64,000 bases of DNA from contig OX578279.1 in assembly GCA_951217055.1 (NCBI GenBank), forward strand, positions 75,496,131 to 75,560,130, written 5' to 3'. This stretch comes from Gerris lacustris (Eukaryota > Arthropoda > Insecta > Hemiptera > Gerridae). The translations under genes and the position numbers were made by a program. Below the pieces are notes generated by a model, which searched no databases, was not told the origin of the DNA, and saw nothing but the letters and a program-made list of their open reading frames with translations. Of this stretch, positions 10,547 through 21,665 are shown in pieces. Numbering within the stretch: position 1 is the stretch's first letter; every line of letters starts with the position of its first letter.

Positions 10547-11640
10547 CAGGGTGTCACAAAAAAGCTTAGCCCGCTATTCAGAACAGGGTTCTACATGTGA
10601 AAATAAGTCGAAAATGCTCAGTAACTTATTGTTGATTTCGGCTTAGTTTAGCCGTAATCCGCCATTTTGTATTTCTTTTAAAAAAAATTATATTTCAAAA
10701 ACCCTTTCAAGATATTTTTTTATGAAACTTGACAGATGTCTTACTAACTCCGCCATTTTGTATTTCTTTTGAAAAAAATTATATTTCAAAAACCCTTTCA
10801 AGATATTTTTTATGAAACTTGACAGATGTCTTACTAACTCCGGTATATAAAATTTCCAAAAATATTAGTTTTCAAATTTATAAAAATTTCAAAATGGCGG
10901 CCATTTAAAATGTTAAAAGTCAAATTCCATGAAAACCTGTAGGTATGAAGATATTTGGCATGAGACATAAGTTGTAGAACTTTTCAATGCAAATCTAATG
11001 GTACCTTAATTATTGAAATTGGTTCATAAATGAAGAAATTACGATTATTATTATGATATTGGTGTACAAATTATTAGTACAATTATTATAATTTCTTTTT
11101 AAAAAATCATCTTAACTATTTACATTCCATTTTAAGTTTTATTCATTATTATCTTAAATTTTGTTTTGGGGAGTTTTTCTTAATTAGCACATTTAAACGT
11201 GATGTTGAGTTACATTGTGGTGAACATTAAAATAATCGTAATTTCTTTATTTATGAACTGATTTCAATAATTAAGGTACTGTTAGATTTTCATTAAAAAG
11301 TTCTACAACTTTTGTCTCATGCAAAATTTCTTCATACCTACAGGTTTTCATGGAATTTGACTTTTAAAATTTTAAATGGCCGCCATTTTGAAATTTGATA
11401 AATTTGAAAACTAATATTTTTTTGAAATTTAGTTACCGAAGTTAGTAAGACAGCTCTCAAGTTTCATAAAAATATCTCGAAAGGGTTTTTGAAATATAAT
11501 TTTTTTCAAAAGAAATACAAAATGGCGGATTACGGCTAAACTAAGCCGAAATCAAAAATAAGTTACTGAGCATTTTTGACTTATTTTCACATGTAGAACC
11601 CTGTTCTGAATAGCGCGCTAAGCTTTCTTGAGACACCCTG
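10547..11640. mobile_element. Foldback element family C between babo variants 1 and 2
   Basis: Ends CAGGGTGTCACAAAA and its inverse ...GAGACACCCTG. The arms pair over nearly the whole 1.1 kb, with the centre near 11.09 kb. TA precedes the left end. The right flank is AT, a likely mutated TA. The left arm carries an extra tandem duplication of about 90 bp (10662-10842, each with CCGCCATTTTGTATTTC). Non-coding. It fills most of the intron between two alternative exons. Confidence 0.85.
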
Positions 11641-11737
11641 ATATACATATATTTATATGTAATTATATATTTTTTTAAAAAATATTATAACCATATTATT
11701 GGCACCTTGTAAGTAAATAAAAGCGATAACACTGTAG

Positions 11738-11892
11738 GTGTTTGAGCAAGGAAAGGATTCATCCACCAGGAAATCCCATCGTCTGTAACTTCAATAATAA
11801 AAGTAATGATACTTTCGTTGTGGAGTGTTGTAAGAAAGCCGATATGTGCAATAAGAACTTACGCCCATCTCTACACCCCCGAACACACCCAG
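11738..11892 (+). CDS. babo: babo alternative ectodomain exon, variant 2
   Basis: Homologous alternative to 9950-10164. It begins with G after acceptor CACTGTAG, then CLSKERIHPPGNPIVCNFNN, continues TFVVECCKKADMCNKNLRP and ends THP plus G (phase 1) at donor CCCAG|GTAGGT. It keeps the PPxxP turn, the CC-x5-CN end and the same phases as the other variants, so it can replace them without a frameshift. An NKS sequon is present. It would give a receptor form with a different ligand-contact surface. By family knowledge, fly babo isoforms differ exactly here. Which fly isoform it matches needs alignment. Confidence 0.9.
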
Positions 11893-12426
11893 GTAGGTGA
11901 TTCTTCTGTAATGCTATGTCCAAAGCATGCACCCCTTACTTACGTTAGATTTCTTTTCTCTTTTTTTTGTAGTAGCACCTTTATTTTTAATTTTTTCAAT
12001 TTAATTATATTTTTAGTATTTATTTACCTGCTTATACTATTACATTGAGTATATCTATACTACTCTATGCCTCTTACTTCTTTCTTTAATTGGTTGTTGG
12101 ATTTTATTTATTTTTTTGAGCTAGATACTTCAATTGATTTATTTTTTTATCGCAGCTATATTAACTTGGAATGATTCTCTGAATGATATTTAATTATTTT
12201 ATTTTTTTAGATGTTTGATATCTATTTTTGCTCTATTTTTAATGCTTTTTAATTTGAATCAAATTTATTCTTGCTAACCTTGTTTTTAAAATAGAAATAC
12301 CCTAGGTAAAAAATAAAGAAATACGCTAGGTAAAAAATAAAGAAATATGGGTCTTGTAAAAAATTAATTTTGTCCATTTTATTTATTTCTTGCGTGCAAA
12401 GACTTCTAGTAATAGTATAATATGTT
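11893..12426. other. Intron sequence, no feature seen
   Basis: T-rich sequence after the variant 2 donor. Only chance open frames. Confidence 0.5.
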
Positions 12427-12916
12427 ACTAGGCTGTGAAGTGAGTTTTTTTCTTTACTGCGGCAATTACATTTACTGTCGAGCGGAGCATGACAGTAAAT
12501 ATACAAAAAAAAAAAAACACTTCACAGTCATGTAGCATAAGCTATTTTTTTCGTGGTAGCAGACAATGAAAAAACATTAAATATTAATCAGTAATCAATA
12601 TAATAATAATAACATACTTAAGATTTAAAAAAAAAGAAACCTTAAAAAGAGGTTACACTATAACAAAAGATAAATAAAACGCATTGACATCTAGCAGATT
12701 TTAAGCGTACTAACAAGCATATCTACAAAGATTGCAGGGCTAAAACAGAAGTTTTGATAACTACCACCACGAAAGAAAAAAATTTTACATCCTAGGACGT
12801 AAAAATTTGTTTCTTTCGTGCTGGTAGTAATGAAAAGAATTTTTTAAGTCCACGTAATAAAAAAATGGATTTTAGCTATGTTTTTTAGGCTCTAAAGTTA
12901 CTATTTCACAGCCTAC
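12427..12916. repeat. Possible inverted-repeat element
   Basis: TAGGCTGTGAAG near the left end faces TTTCACAGCCTA near the right end. A second internal hairpin lies at 12762-12830 (CTACCACCACGAAAGAAA against TTTCTTTCGTGCTGGTAG). Ends and target duplication are not certain. Confidence 0.4.
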
Positions 12917-13347
12917 CACGGGAAAAATGTCGCGAGTTCGTAGGTTTGTTTCCTTTGATTGTTTTACTTCATTGGTTGAGAAACTTAAAGGAAATAATAA
13001 TTTAAAATGGTTTAACTCATCTTCAAACTAAATATATTTCGCCCTCTCTCAAGGCATATTCATTACACTGGCGAGAATACAAAAACTTTTCACGTCTTGA
13101 ACATATCAAATAAGATAATTATATTAGGAACATATCTATTCCTTCGTCAAATGATAAATAAATAAGAAGGAAAAAATGTCTTTATATTATTTAGTCTTAA
13201 ATGACATTAAAAAGTTGAAGTTCTCAAAAAATATAAAATAAAAATTATATTCGGTTAAGGTATTAAATATTTAGCTAAACATATTGCATTTTTTGAAATA
13301 TGTATATGTTTATAAATATTTTATAAAAATAATAGTTTTTTTTTAAT
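12917..13347. other. Intron sequence, no feature seen
   Basis: AT-rich with no coding or repeat structure recognised. Confidence 0.45.
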
Positions 13348-13348
13348 A

Positions 13349-13425
13349 CCGGGGGGGCTTTTACACCCGAAGACTCAGGCCACTTAGGTGGGCCCATAGA
13401 ACAAACTCGGGTTAGGGACCTATAA
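13349..13425 (-). repeat. 3'-end fragment of the tRNA/5S SINE
   Basis: Reverse complement of the SINE tail at about 60206-60272. Shared blocks include CTAACCCGGGTTTG-like, GGGCCCACCTAAGTGG and AAAAGCCCC. Only the tail remains, as expected of a 5'-truncated copy. Confidence 0.7.
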
Positions 13426-13907
13426 ATTTTAAACATTTTAAATGTTTAAAATTTATTAATTCTTGTATAAGTAAATTGGGAAATGGTTAATCCTGCACAA
13501 ATGTAAGAGGTTTGTGATACTGAGTAAAAGGTTGTACACAACAGAATTGAGACTTGCGCAGTCAGTCAGGTATCATGAGTAGAGATATGACAACCTGGCT
13601 TCACTATAAGTAGCCTGGGAGCTTATAGTTTTCAAAATTGTTATGAAAACGTTTTTGGAAACTCCTCATGGAAACACTTTCGGTTTGAAACCAAAACAGT
13701 TTTGAAAACTCATGGAAACGTAGTAATTATCTGTGATGTAGTTTTTTAATAGCTACTGAAATGAATCATATTAAAATCTGTTAAATATATATCTGTGAAT
13801 ATATATCTGTGAATATATATAATATGTCCTCCTTTATCGATTGCTGAAATTTAGCATAGTTAGGCATGAATTTATCAAAATCAGGTATTTTAGATTAGGC
13901 ATTCTTA

Positions 13908-14220
13908 AGCCTTGTCCACACTAGTAGTTGCGCGATTTTGGTCTCAGAGACAATGTCTAGCGATTTGTCTATAGACATTGGCTAGACAAACGGCGTCTAC
14001 GGTCTCGTTGCTAGACCAAAAATCGCATGTCTATGGTTTTCCATTCTAAATGGTAGACATGGTGCAACGTTAGTCATGTTGCGCAACGTGTCTACAAGTG
14101 TGGACGCTAGACCTAGACCATAGACGGTCTCAGCAGATGTCTATAGACACGTTGCGAGACATTTCTATGAGACCGTCTATAGAAATGTCTCGCAACGTGT
14201 CTACTGGTGTGGACTAGGCT
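13908..14220. mobile_element. PIF/Harbinger-like MITE (AGCC ends)
   Basis: Terminal repeats AGCCTTGTCCACACTAGTAG and an inverted right end AGCCTAGTCCACAC, flanked by TTA on both sides (13905-13907, 14221-14223). The interior is made of repeated GTCTATAGACA and CGCAACGTGTCTA motifs, mostly in inverted order. The 3-bp TTA duplication and ends shared with 57950-58943, which carries a MADF exon, support the Harbinger assignment. Confidence 0.75.
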
Positions 14221-14223
14221 TTA

Positions 14224-15047
14224 GGCTGGCAAAGATATGAAAAATGATATTTTAACTTTTTTCTTTTTATCTTTAATAGAGAAATATTAGAGCGAATTTT
14301 TTCTGCTCTCTCAATTAACCTGATATTAATGAAATGTAGGTAATTATTAATATTTTAACAATGGTTCCAGGGAAAGCACATTTTATTTTGTGTTTGGCCT
14401 TCTACTTCTTATCTGGCCTTCCAGGCTGATAAGAAATGAAAATATCATGTAAACAAACAAAATTAATTTATAAAATATATACATATATACAGGTATATCC
14501 CTAATTTATGTATTACTTAATAGCCTAAAAGCTCTGCATATTTTAAAAATTGAACCATCACCTTAAATTTCTTCAAACATACTCTATTTATGTGCTATTT
14601 ATTACTCTATTATGTGTTAAAACCATTTTATTTTTACAAAATTAAAATAATTTGATCTGATAAAAATATGAGAAAGAAGATTTTTTTTATAGAAATTGTT
14701 TTATTTCTTCTCTATGTTGTTATTATTATATTAATTAACCTTCATTCTTGTATTGTACCTTGAAGAAGAAAATAGATTTTCTGAAACCTCGGAAAATCTA
14801 AAACTCTGTTTTTCCACTCGACTGTTTCTTCTATCTTGATAATTGTATTTAATTATTGCACAGTCGATATCCACTTGGTTATTAATGTAAGACTTATTTT
14901 AGGATACTTCACCTTTACTTACATTTTATACAGAGTAAAAATAAAAATCAATCAAGCCTAGATTGACAAGTTTGTGAATTATAGTAGTGCTAACTAATAT
15001 ACTATTTTCTTTGTATTAGCTTTGCCACAGTATACATATTACATATA
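14224..15047. other. Intron sequence, little structure
   Basis: AT-rich. An imperfect GAAAATAGATTTTCTGAAAC/GAAAATC hairpin lies near 14765-14800. Nothing else recognised. Confidence 0.4.
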
Positions 15048-15360
15048 CAGGGTGATCCAAAAGTTCGGCAACGGCTTAATATCTCCGGTTATAATTGAGA
15101 TATTAAGTTCCTGTTTGCGGGTATCTTAATCATTTGTAAAAAACTACTTTTTTGGCGGGTAATAATTTTTTCCACCATATTGGTTGCCGCCATATTGGAT
15201 TCAACTTTGAAATTTTAAATTGGAACACCCATAAAGTGATACATTTTTGGAAAGGTCTTGAAAAAAGAAAACAATTACCGCAAACCCGAGCTTTCTATCT
15301 ACTCCCGTTTCAAAATGGCGGACACTCAAAAGACAAGTTAAAATATTCACTCTTTTTTTT

Positions 15361-15745
15361 CTTATTCTCAATAGTTTAGTTAGAAATAAAAAAATCGGTC
15401 CGAGACAACTCAGACTAACTTTCTCAAATAATCTCTGTCCCAGATCCCAGAAAACCTAGTTCGTTATCAAGTCATAGTTTCCAAGATATATTGATGAAAA
15501 TAAATCTCATTTGGTTGAAAATCGAAAACAAAAAGTAAACAACCACCTGTTGAACACATTTTAAATAATAATAAATTAACTAAGCATCACGTAGGTTTAT
15601 CATTGAAGCGAGCTTAATGCAATAAATATTTAATTTTATATTCATGTTTCCTGGGATCTGGGGCCGAGATTATATGAGAAAGTTTGTCTGAGTTGTCTCG
15701 GACCGATTTTTTTTTGTATCTAACTAAACTATTGAAAATAAAAAA
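15361..15745. repeat. Inner palindrome with CGGTCCGAGACAACTCAGAC arms
   Basis: The left arm at 15395-15480 is repeated inverted at 15640-15710. Outer flanks TAGTTTAGTTAGA/TCTAACTAAACTA also pair. The left-arm sequence reappears alone at 61090-61130, so this is a dispersed family. Confidence 0.7.
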
Positions 15746-15746
15746 A

Positions 15747-16310
15747 ATAGACTGCCAATTAGTGTGGCACATAGCTTCCTCGCATCCTATCATGTACTAT
15801 AACAATTATTGTTATATTGTTTATTTTGTAAAAACTATTAATAGTTATAGCGATCTTTAACACTTCATAGCGGTGTCGCTGTTGGTTTTACTAAAAAATT
15901 GTATTTGAAAAAAATGTTTGTCTCATTGAATAGATGAAGTTAGATTTTTTCCCCGACCTAAAATTCCAATTTTAAATTTAAAGTTCACGTTTACGCTAGC
16001 GTTGCTCGTGAACGCTTGGACGGATAACGTTGTCCAACGAACTCGTCCTGGGCATTGGTAAAATGAACATGTCTACCAAATTTCATCAAAATCGGTTGAC
16101 ATTTACTCAAGTTATTGTCGCACGTTTCATAATTCGCGGACACACAGACCGACAGACAGACAGACACGAGACCAAAATTGTTCCCTGATGTCTGAAATGG
16201 ATATCTGTCTTGGAATTTTTGAAATCTGAGGCATAAAAGTTTTTCGTTCTCAAAAGTGAACACAATGCTTCCGTTACCTTCGGTAAGCTCGGAAGCAAAA
16301 TCATTTTTTA
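15747..16310 (+). repeat. Dispersed repeat A, left half, copy 2
   Basis: Starts TAGACTGCCAATTAGTGTGG and ends CTCGGAAGCAAAAT. Very similar to 25415-26014. The right half is absent, so the second inverted end is missing. Confidence 0.8.
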
Positions 16311-16543
16311 AACTTTGAGTGTCCGCCATTTTGGAACGGGAGTAGATAGAAAGCTCGGGTTTGCGGCAAATGTTTTCTTTTTTTAAGGGCTTTTCAAAAA
16401 ATGTATCACTTTATGGGTGTTCCAATTTAAAATTTCAAAGTTGAATCCAATATGGTGGCAACCAATATAGCGGAAAAAATTATTACCCACCAAAAAAAGT
16501 AGTTTTTTACAAATGATTAAGATACCCGCAAATGGGAACTTAA

Positions 16544-16855
16544 CCCTTTGACTGCGGAGGTATCACCAGGTGATATCTAGCATTTTCAATTGAGTGGCGG
16601 GAGGTATCACTTGGTGATACCTCCCGCATCACTTGGTGATACCGCATGGTTTGGAAAGGCATGCGTTATTCGAGAGAGGGGATAATGGAACTTCTTCAAA
16701 CGGGTTCTTTAGTTGTGCGGCCACCTCAGAGATAGACCCAACATAATTTCTCTCGTTTACTCCTGCTATGCTGGTTTGCAGACCTCTTTTTTTGCATACC
16801 CGCAACACTTCAGCCCCTGGATAGACCCTAAGGGAAAGGTCCCGCAGTCAAAGGG
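16544..16855. mobile_element. piggyBac-like MITE (TTAA target)
   Basis: Ends CCCTTTGACTGCGG and CCGCAGTCAAAGGG (with one extra base), flanked by TTAA on both sides (16540-16543, 16856-16859). The TTAA duplication and CCCTTTG ends match non-autonomous piggyBac elements. It contains tandem and inverted copies of GGTATCACTTGGTGATACC. It sits in the right arm of the larger foldback element and is therefore younger than it. Confidence 0.85.
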
Positions 16856-16914
16856 TTAATATCTCAATTATAACAGGAGATATTAAGCCGTAGCCGAACT
16901 TTTGGATCACCCTG

Positions 16915-17510
16915 TATATTAAATTATTGTGTGTATTTTTTTATGTGTATGTTTTATAATTTGCATTGTTTAATAAAATCTAGTTTATACAACCTTAAGT
17001 GTTCATTATCATTGATAGTGAAGTATGAACGTATCACTTCATCATTCATTTATCACTGATGGTGTTTTAACCAAATAGTCTAAAACTTTTTTGTATACAA
17101 TAATTGCTATAATTTTTTGACAAAATGTTACATATTTAACTCTTCTAGTTGTATTCTTTAAGAACCAAAAACAAACAAACTATAAATCATCTGTTAGGTT
17201 TACTTAATTAAAGGATTTTTAATCATATTAGGGATACATATATAGTTGTTTAGAATATTTCATAGGAGTTTCTTGTTATGCTTTTAACGAGGTTTTAGTC
17301 ACATATTTTCGGGTAGTGTAAAGTGTACGTGTCAAAATTAATAAAATGGTTGCCCTATTTCAAACCGTTTTATTGGAATGAGAGTAGGAAGGTGCGTGTT
17401 ACTTTTGAATAGAATAATCCATGTTCTGAATTCTTCAGACTCCATTTTCGAATACATTTTTGATAGCTGACACTCAAGGGAACATTATTTTGTGGCTCTT
17501 ATGCTAACAG
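16915..17510. other. Intron before babo variant 3
   Basis: AT-rich, no repeat recognised. It ends at acceptor ATGCTAACAG, whose CTAAC may also serve as a branch point close to the splice site. Confidence 0.5.
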
Positions 17511-17662
17511 GTGTTTTGCTAAATCTGCTCATTTCCCACCAGACGAGCCGTTTCACTGCAGAAAAGGAAAGAATTTGTGTAAGAGGGGCGAATGTCAAGT
17601 CAACGAATGTTGCGCAGGTCCAGATATGTGCAACAAATTCCTCAAACCTAGTTTCGACTCAG
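17511..17662 (+). CDS. babo: babo alternative ectodomain exon, variant 3
   Basis: Third homologous alternative. It begins G then CFAKSAHFPPDEPFHCRKGK, continues NLCKRGECQVNECCAGPDMC and ends NKFLKPSFDS plus G (phase 1) at donor CTCAG|GTACTT. It shares the opening RC, the PPxxP turn and the CC-x5-CN end with variants 1 and 2, but carries two extra cysteines (LCKRGEC), which could form an added disulphide in a ligand-contact loop. Its phases allow direct exchange with the other two. It is separated from variant 2 by 5.6 kb and from the common transmembrane exon by 11.9 kb. Confidence 0.9.
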
Positions 17663-18896
17663 GTACTTGTTGAATCCACACGTTATCACCGTAGGTTATT
17701 ACTTCGGTGGTGAGTCTACATTTGTCCTAGGCGCCTGTTTGTCTGTGTGCCATGCAATGGTTTTTTTTTTGTGAACGTCTTATTTTTTTTAAAGGGAGAA
17801 AAAAATGGAGGAATTTGTTTGTCTTTTTTATTTTATATATGGGAAATTATGAAAATGTGTCCATCAAGATGTTTTGTAAATTATTCCATCGTACTCTTAA
17901 ATATTAAGGGCTTCATGAATTGTCAAAAAATTTGTTTAAATATATTGTAATCTAATATATCTTTTGCTAAAAATAATATCAATTGTATTTTTAAACTAAC
18001 CTCCAGATTCATTTTCAAGATCTAACTAAACAAAATAATAATAAAAGCTGAAGAAGGCTGTATTAGAATTTCATTTGTTGTTTTAATTGCAATAATTTTG
18101 TGTTAAGGCATTCTTTGGTCGTTGAACTACGACCTCTTATATGACAGTAATATTTTATTAGCATACTTAAAGAATTAATACTATAAGGTTTTTTTTTAAC
18201 GTACAAAACTTTTTAGAATCTGCTAAGAGAAAATTCTTGCTCTGCGTTTCCTCAAGAAATGATTTTGATCGTTATTGATTCTTAACATAAATCTTTAAAA
18301 AAAAATTATTATTACTTTTAATTTATCCTTATTCTCTCAGTCTATTCTTGTTTGGCCCTCTGAATATTATGAAGTGGAGGCTTATTATGATATTTTTTTG
18401 TGTATAATTAATCATTATTCTTAAAAGACCTTTCTAATACAATTTATTAATGTTTAATTAATTTTTTTTTTTAATTCCCTCTTGTCTTATCAATATTATG
18501 GAAATATAACCCTTATACTATTTCATCACAGAATGTCTGCTTAATGATTAATTTATTACAATTTCAAACTATTAAAATTTAATAAAATAAAAGAAACTAT
18601 TGCAAATTTTAGGATTTTCAGCGCATTTTTATTTTGTTGGTATACTAATAAGAAAGGAGTGAAGCATTTGTCCATGTTCAGCATGAAGTGGTCTGATGTC
18701 CTGTTTTTATCATTTTCATTTGTGTTTGTCTTTTTTTTTGGTCATCCATTTTTGATTGTTATTTTTACATCAGATATACATTATATCATTTTTTGATTGT
18801 CTTTTTTTTTCGTTTGTCTGTTTTTCTAGGAGAGTTTTTTTTTTTTAAATATTACAATAGGTTGATTTTTTAAATTTATCTAGAGTTATCTTTTTT

Positions 18897-18936
<40 letters not shown>

Positions 18937-19352
18937 GATTATTAGTTATATTTATAGATTTAAATAAAAAAAAAAAATACCAGAATCTATTGACTAAATA
19001 GTACAGTACTAAATTTCTTGGCTTTCCGTGAATTTCTTGGAAATCCGTGTCATAAAAGGTTCCATTTCTAGTAGTGGAAACAAAATGTTAGATGTTGGAA
19101 AACCTAAAAAATAAATTTTACTGCGAGACAATCTACAGTAGCCTACGCACCGTGTTAAATAGTGTAGATTCAAATGTTTTGTTATTGATATAGTTTAAAA
19201 TTAAATTTTTATTGTTGTAGCATTAACATTTTATAAACTTATAATTTACTTAATTAAAATAATTAGGTCCATTCTTACCACCAACGATTGAATTTATAGG
19301 TAGGCAATTAAGTCAAAATGGTGTTTTAGTTCTTCCAACATTAAAACAATTA
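17663..19352. other. Intron, mostly low-complexity
   Basis: T-rich. A half copy of the 8032-8292 MITE family lies at 18045-18145 (CTGAAGAAGGCTGTATTAG ... GAACTACGACCTCTTATATG). A poly(T) run of about 30 lies at 18898-18928. No coding frame. Confidence 0.5.
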
Positions 19353-19848
19353 GTCCCCAGGCCACCATAAGAAGTGAGTCGCTGATTGATAAAGTTTTCT
19401 TACCTTATGGAATCGCTTATTTCTGCCTTTTCCACCGATGAATTGGGTATACGGCTACTGGGCGCTGGGCCATTTCTTTTTTTTTGACATGACAAACATG
19501 CCGTTCTGCGAGAACATTGAAAAGAGATAGATAAAGTTTTGATTTTCACAGGATCGTTTAATTAAATTATTTAAAAAACAGTGGTACACGTGGACATCGA
19601 TAAGAGTGGGCCATTTGGGGTGTCCACTGCCCCAAACATGTCGTTCTGCGGGGACGTTGAAAAGTGAACGGCCCACTCGTATCGGTGGCCACCTGTACCA
19701 CTATTTTTTAAATAATTTAATTAAACAATCCTGTGAAAATCAAAACTTTATCTATCTCTTTTCAATGTTCCCGCAGAACGGCATGTCAAAAAAAAAGAAA
19801 TGGCCCAGGGCCCAATCAGCGACTCTCTTCTTATGGTGGCCTGGGGAC
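19353..19848. mobile_element. TA-flanked inverted-repeat MITE
   Basis: Ends GTCCCCAGGCCACCATAAGA and the inverse GGTGGCCTGGGGAC, with TA on both sides (19351-19352, 19849-19850). The arms pair through GCCGTTCTGCGAGAACATTG- and CACAGGATCGTTTAATT-type blocks. Apparent short proteins on both strands are mirror images of the arms and not genes. Confidence 0.82.
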
Positions 19849-20032
19849 TAAATTCTATTTCATTTACCCATGACAAAATATCTGATTTTTATTTGGTGTT
19901 CTACGGTAAAAAAAACAATTCTCATTACATCTGAACCCTAAACTCTAAATGTCAACATTAAATATCTCCAACTTTTATCATTGTTATTTTTACCATACAA
20001 ACAATTTATCAAGTTTACTTTTTAAGTTGCAT

Positions 20033-20131
20033 ACAGTACAACAGTTGTTTTACAGTACAACAGTTGTTTTACAGTACATCAGTTGTTTTATAGTACAACA
20101 GTTGTTTTACAGTACAACAGTTGTTTTACAG
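20033..20131 (+). repeat. Minisatellite, 19-bp unit
   Basis: About five copies of ACAGTACAACAGTTGTTTT, one with a C-to-T-type change. Each unit contains a short ACAACTGTTGT-like palindrome. Confidence 0.8.
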
Positions 20132-20207
20132 AATTAAAACAACTTACCTCAGAATAGATCCTTTAAATACATTGAACAAAAAATGCATAATTTAAAACAA
20201 CCTTTTA

Positions 20208-20400
20208 ATTTAAATCAAATTATAATTATCATTAACTACGGGAGACATACAGAGAAAAATAGACCCCAGCACCAGGACTTGAACCACTGGCCTCCTATAT
20301 ATCTGTTACAGTCTCCCGTAGTTAATGATAATTATAATTTGATTTAAAGTCTCCCATAGTTAATGATAATTATAATTTGATTTAAATTAAAATTTAATCT
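20208..20400 (-). repeat. SINE-like fragment with inverted flanks
   Basis: A tRNA-type B box (GGTTCAAGTCC on the minus strand, 20278-20288) lies in a segment flanked by inverted ATTATCATTAACTACGGGAG/CTCCCGTAGTTAATGATAAT. The tail AATTTGATTTAAATTAAA recurs at 58254-58395, where the same B box and tail stand in one orientation. This is probably a rearranged double copy. Confidence 0.5.
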
Positions 20401-21360
20401 TTCCGTAGTATGAACACTACCTAAAACTTAAAAATTTGAACAACCTTTTATCAACTAAGGTCCACTTTATACCAATATAAGACCTAAAACAACATTTTGA
20501 CCTTTATCGTAGTATTTGTTAGTCGGTAAAAAATTATTCGGTAAAAATGAGTTTCAATGTATTTTATTTGTAATTTAAATTAATTATTAATATTTTTATT
20601 TTAATTTGAGATGATAGCTTTTTGTTAACTAAACAACTTTGTTTTTTTTATTATTACCCAATAACAACTATTAAAATATACATTTTGCTGTCCTGAAGCT
20701 ATTGTTGTTGTTGTTTTTTTTTTTTAAATAACCAAATTTTTAATCGGCAACAAATTTCAAGGCACCAATTTATTTTCTATAAGGTTTGTATGAGCAAATT
20801 TTTTATTTTGACTCTATCTAAATATTAATAATTATGGTTTATTATTTTTTTTCTACTGTATCATTTTTTTAAAAAAGGTATTATTTTTTTAATTATTATT
20901 TTTGCATGTCCTCATATATATTATGATCCTTCTTTTCACCTTTTATCATGCAATCTTTTCCCCTTTGTCCTTTGTCTTGCTCACTGAATAAAGCAATGAA
21001 TGTTTTTTTTTTTTTTTTTTTTTTTGCTTTTTATAATCAACGCATGTTTTGCATTCTTTTTTTTAACATTACTTTTTTTATTCTCGCATGTTCAATACAT
21101 TTATCATATTTCAATTTGTTTTTAAATGTTTCCTAATGACTGCATTTTATTGTAATGATTTTATATTGATTGTATAATTGCAAATTGCTAATTGCCTTAA
21201 GACAATTAAGCTATTAATAACGATTTAATGTTGAAATTGTGATAATTAAATATTCATTGCAGCCCCTTTTATCTGGGATTCACAGTTACATACATTTTCT
21301 ATTTTATTTGATATCAGAAGAGGAAATGTTATATTTGATAAAAAAATAAAATTCTAAGGG
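20401..21360. other. Intron, low-complexity
   Basis: A/T homopolymer-rich, including poly(T) at 21003-21025. No gene seen. Confidence 0.5.
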
Positions 21361-21665
21361 TTACGGCGTTTGTCCGGTGCAAATCGGAGCAATAAAAGTT
21401 TTAGGGGGGGGGGGGGGCGCCACTGGGGCTCATGAGTGACTGCTGAAGCAGTAGCGAGAAGCGAAGAGAGTGAGGACGTGGGGTAGGTAGTCGATCGGGA
21501 GGGAAGGGGTAGGTAGGCCCTACCAGGTGCGGTAGGGGAAGACCCTATACCCAGAGCGGGCAGACTTGATTGAACACCTCCTATATCTTTCTAACTCCCT
21601 GTTACACGTGTAACGCTTTTTAGAGCCGATTTTCAGTTACGCTTTTCGAGTTTATGTGCCAAAGC
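21361..21665. other. GC-rich island of unknown nature
   Basis: A block of clearly higher GC than the surroundings, with a G run at 21403-21415, GTAGGTAG/GGTAGGCCCTACC motifs and TACACGTGTA at 21603-21612. No open frame, tRNA box or end repeat was identified. It may be part of an unrecognised transposon. Confidence 0.35.

Larger units (their letters stand above)
15048..16914. mobile_element. Foldback element family D with nested insertions, between babo variants 2 and 3
   Basis: Ends CAGGGTGATCCAAAAGTTCG and the exact inverse CTTTTGGATCACCCTG, flanked by TA on both sides. The arms (15048-15360 and about 16311-16914) share the GGTGTTCCAATTT-type and GGCGGACACTCAAA blocks in opposite orientation. 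Nested inside are a second palindrome (15361-15745), a half copy of repeat A (15747-16310), and a piggyBac-like MITE in the right arm (16544-16855). No intact coding frame. Confidence 0.85.

Noticed and set aside
19455..19851. Two related frames on opposite strands (NLIKQSCENQNFIYLFSMF)
   Set aside because: Mirror images produced by the inverted arms of the TA-flanked MITE at 19353-19848.
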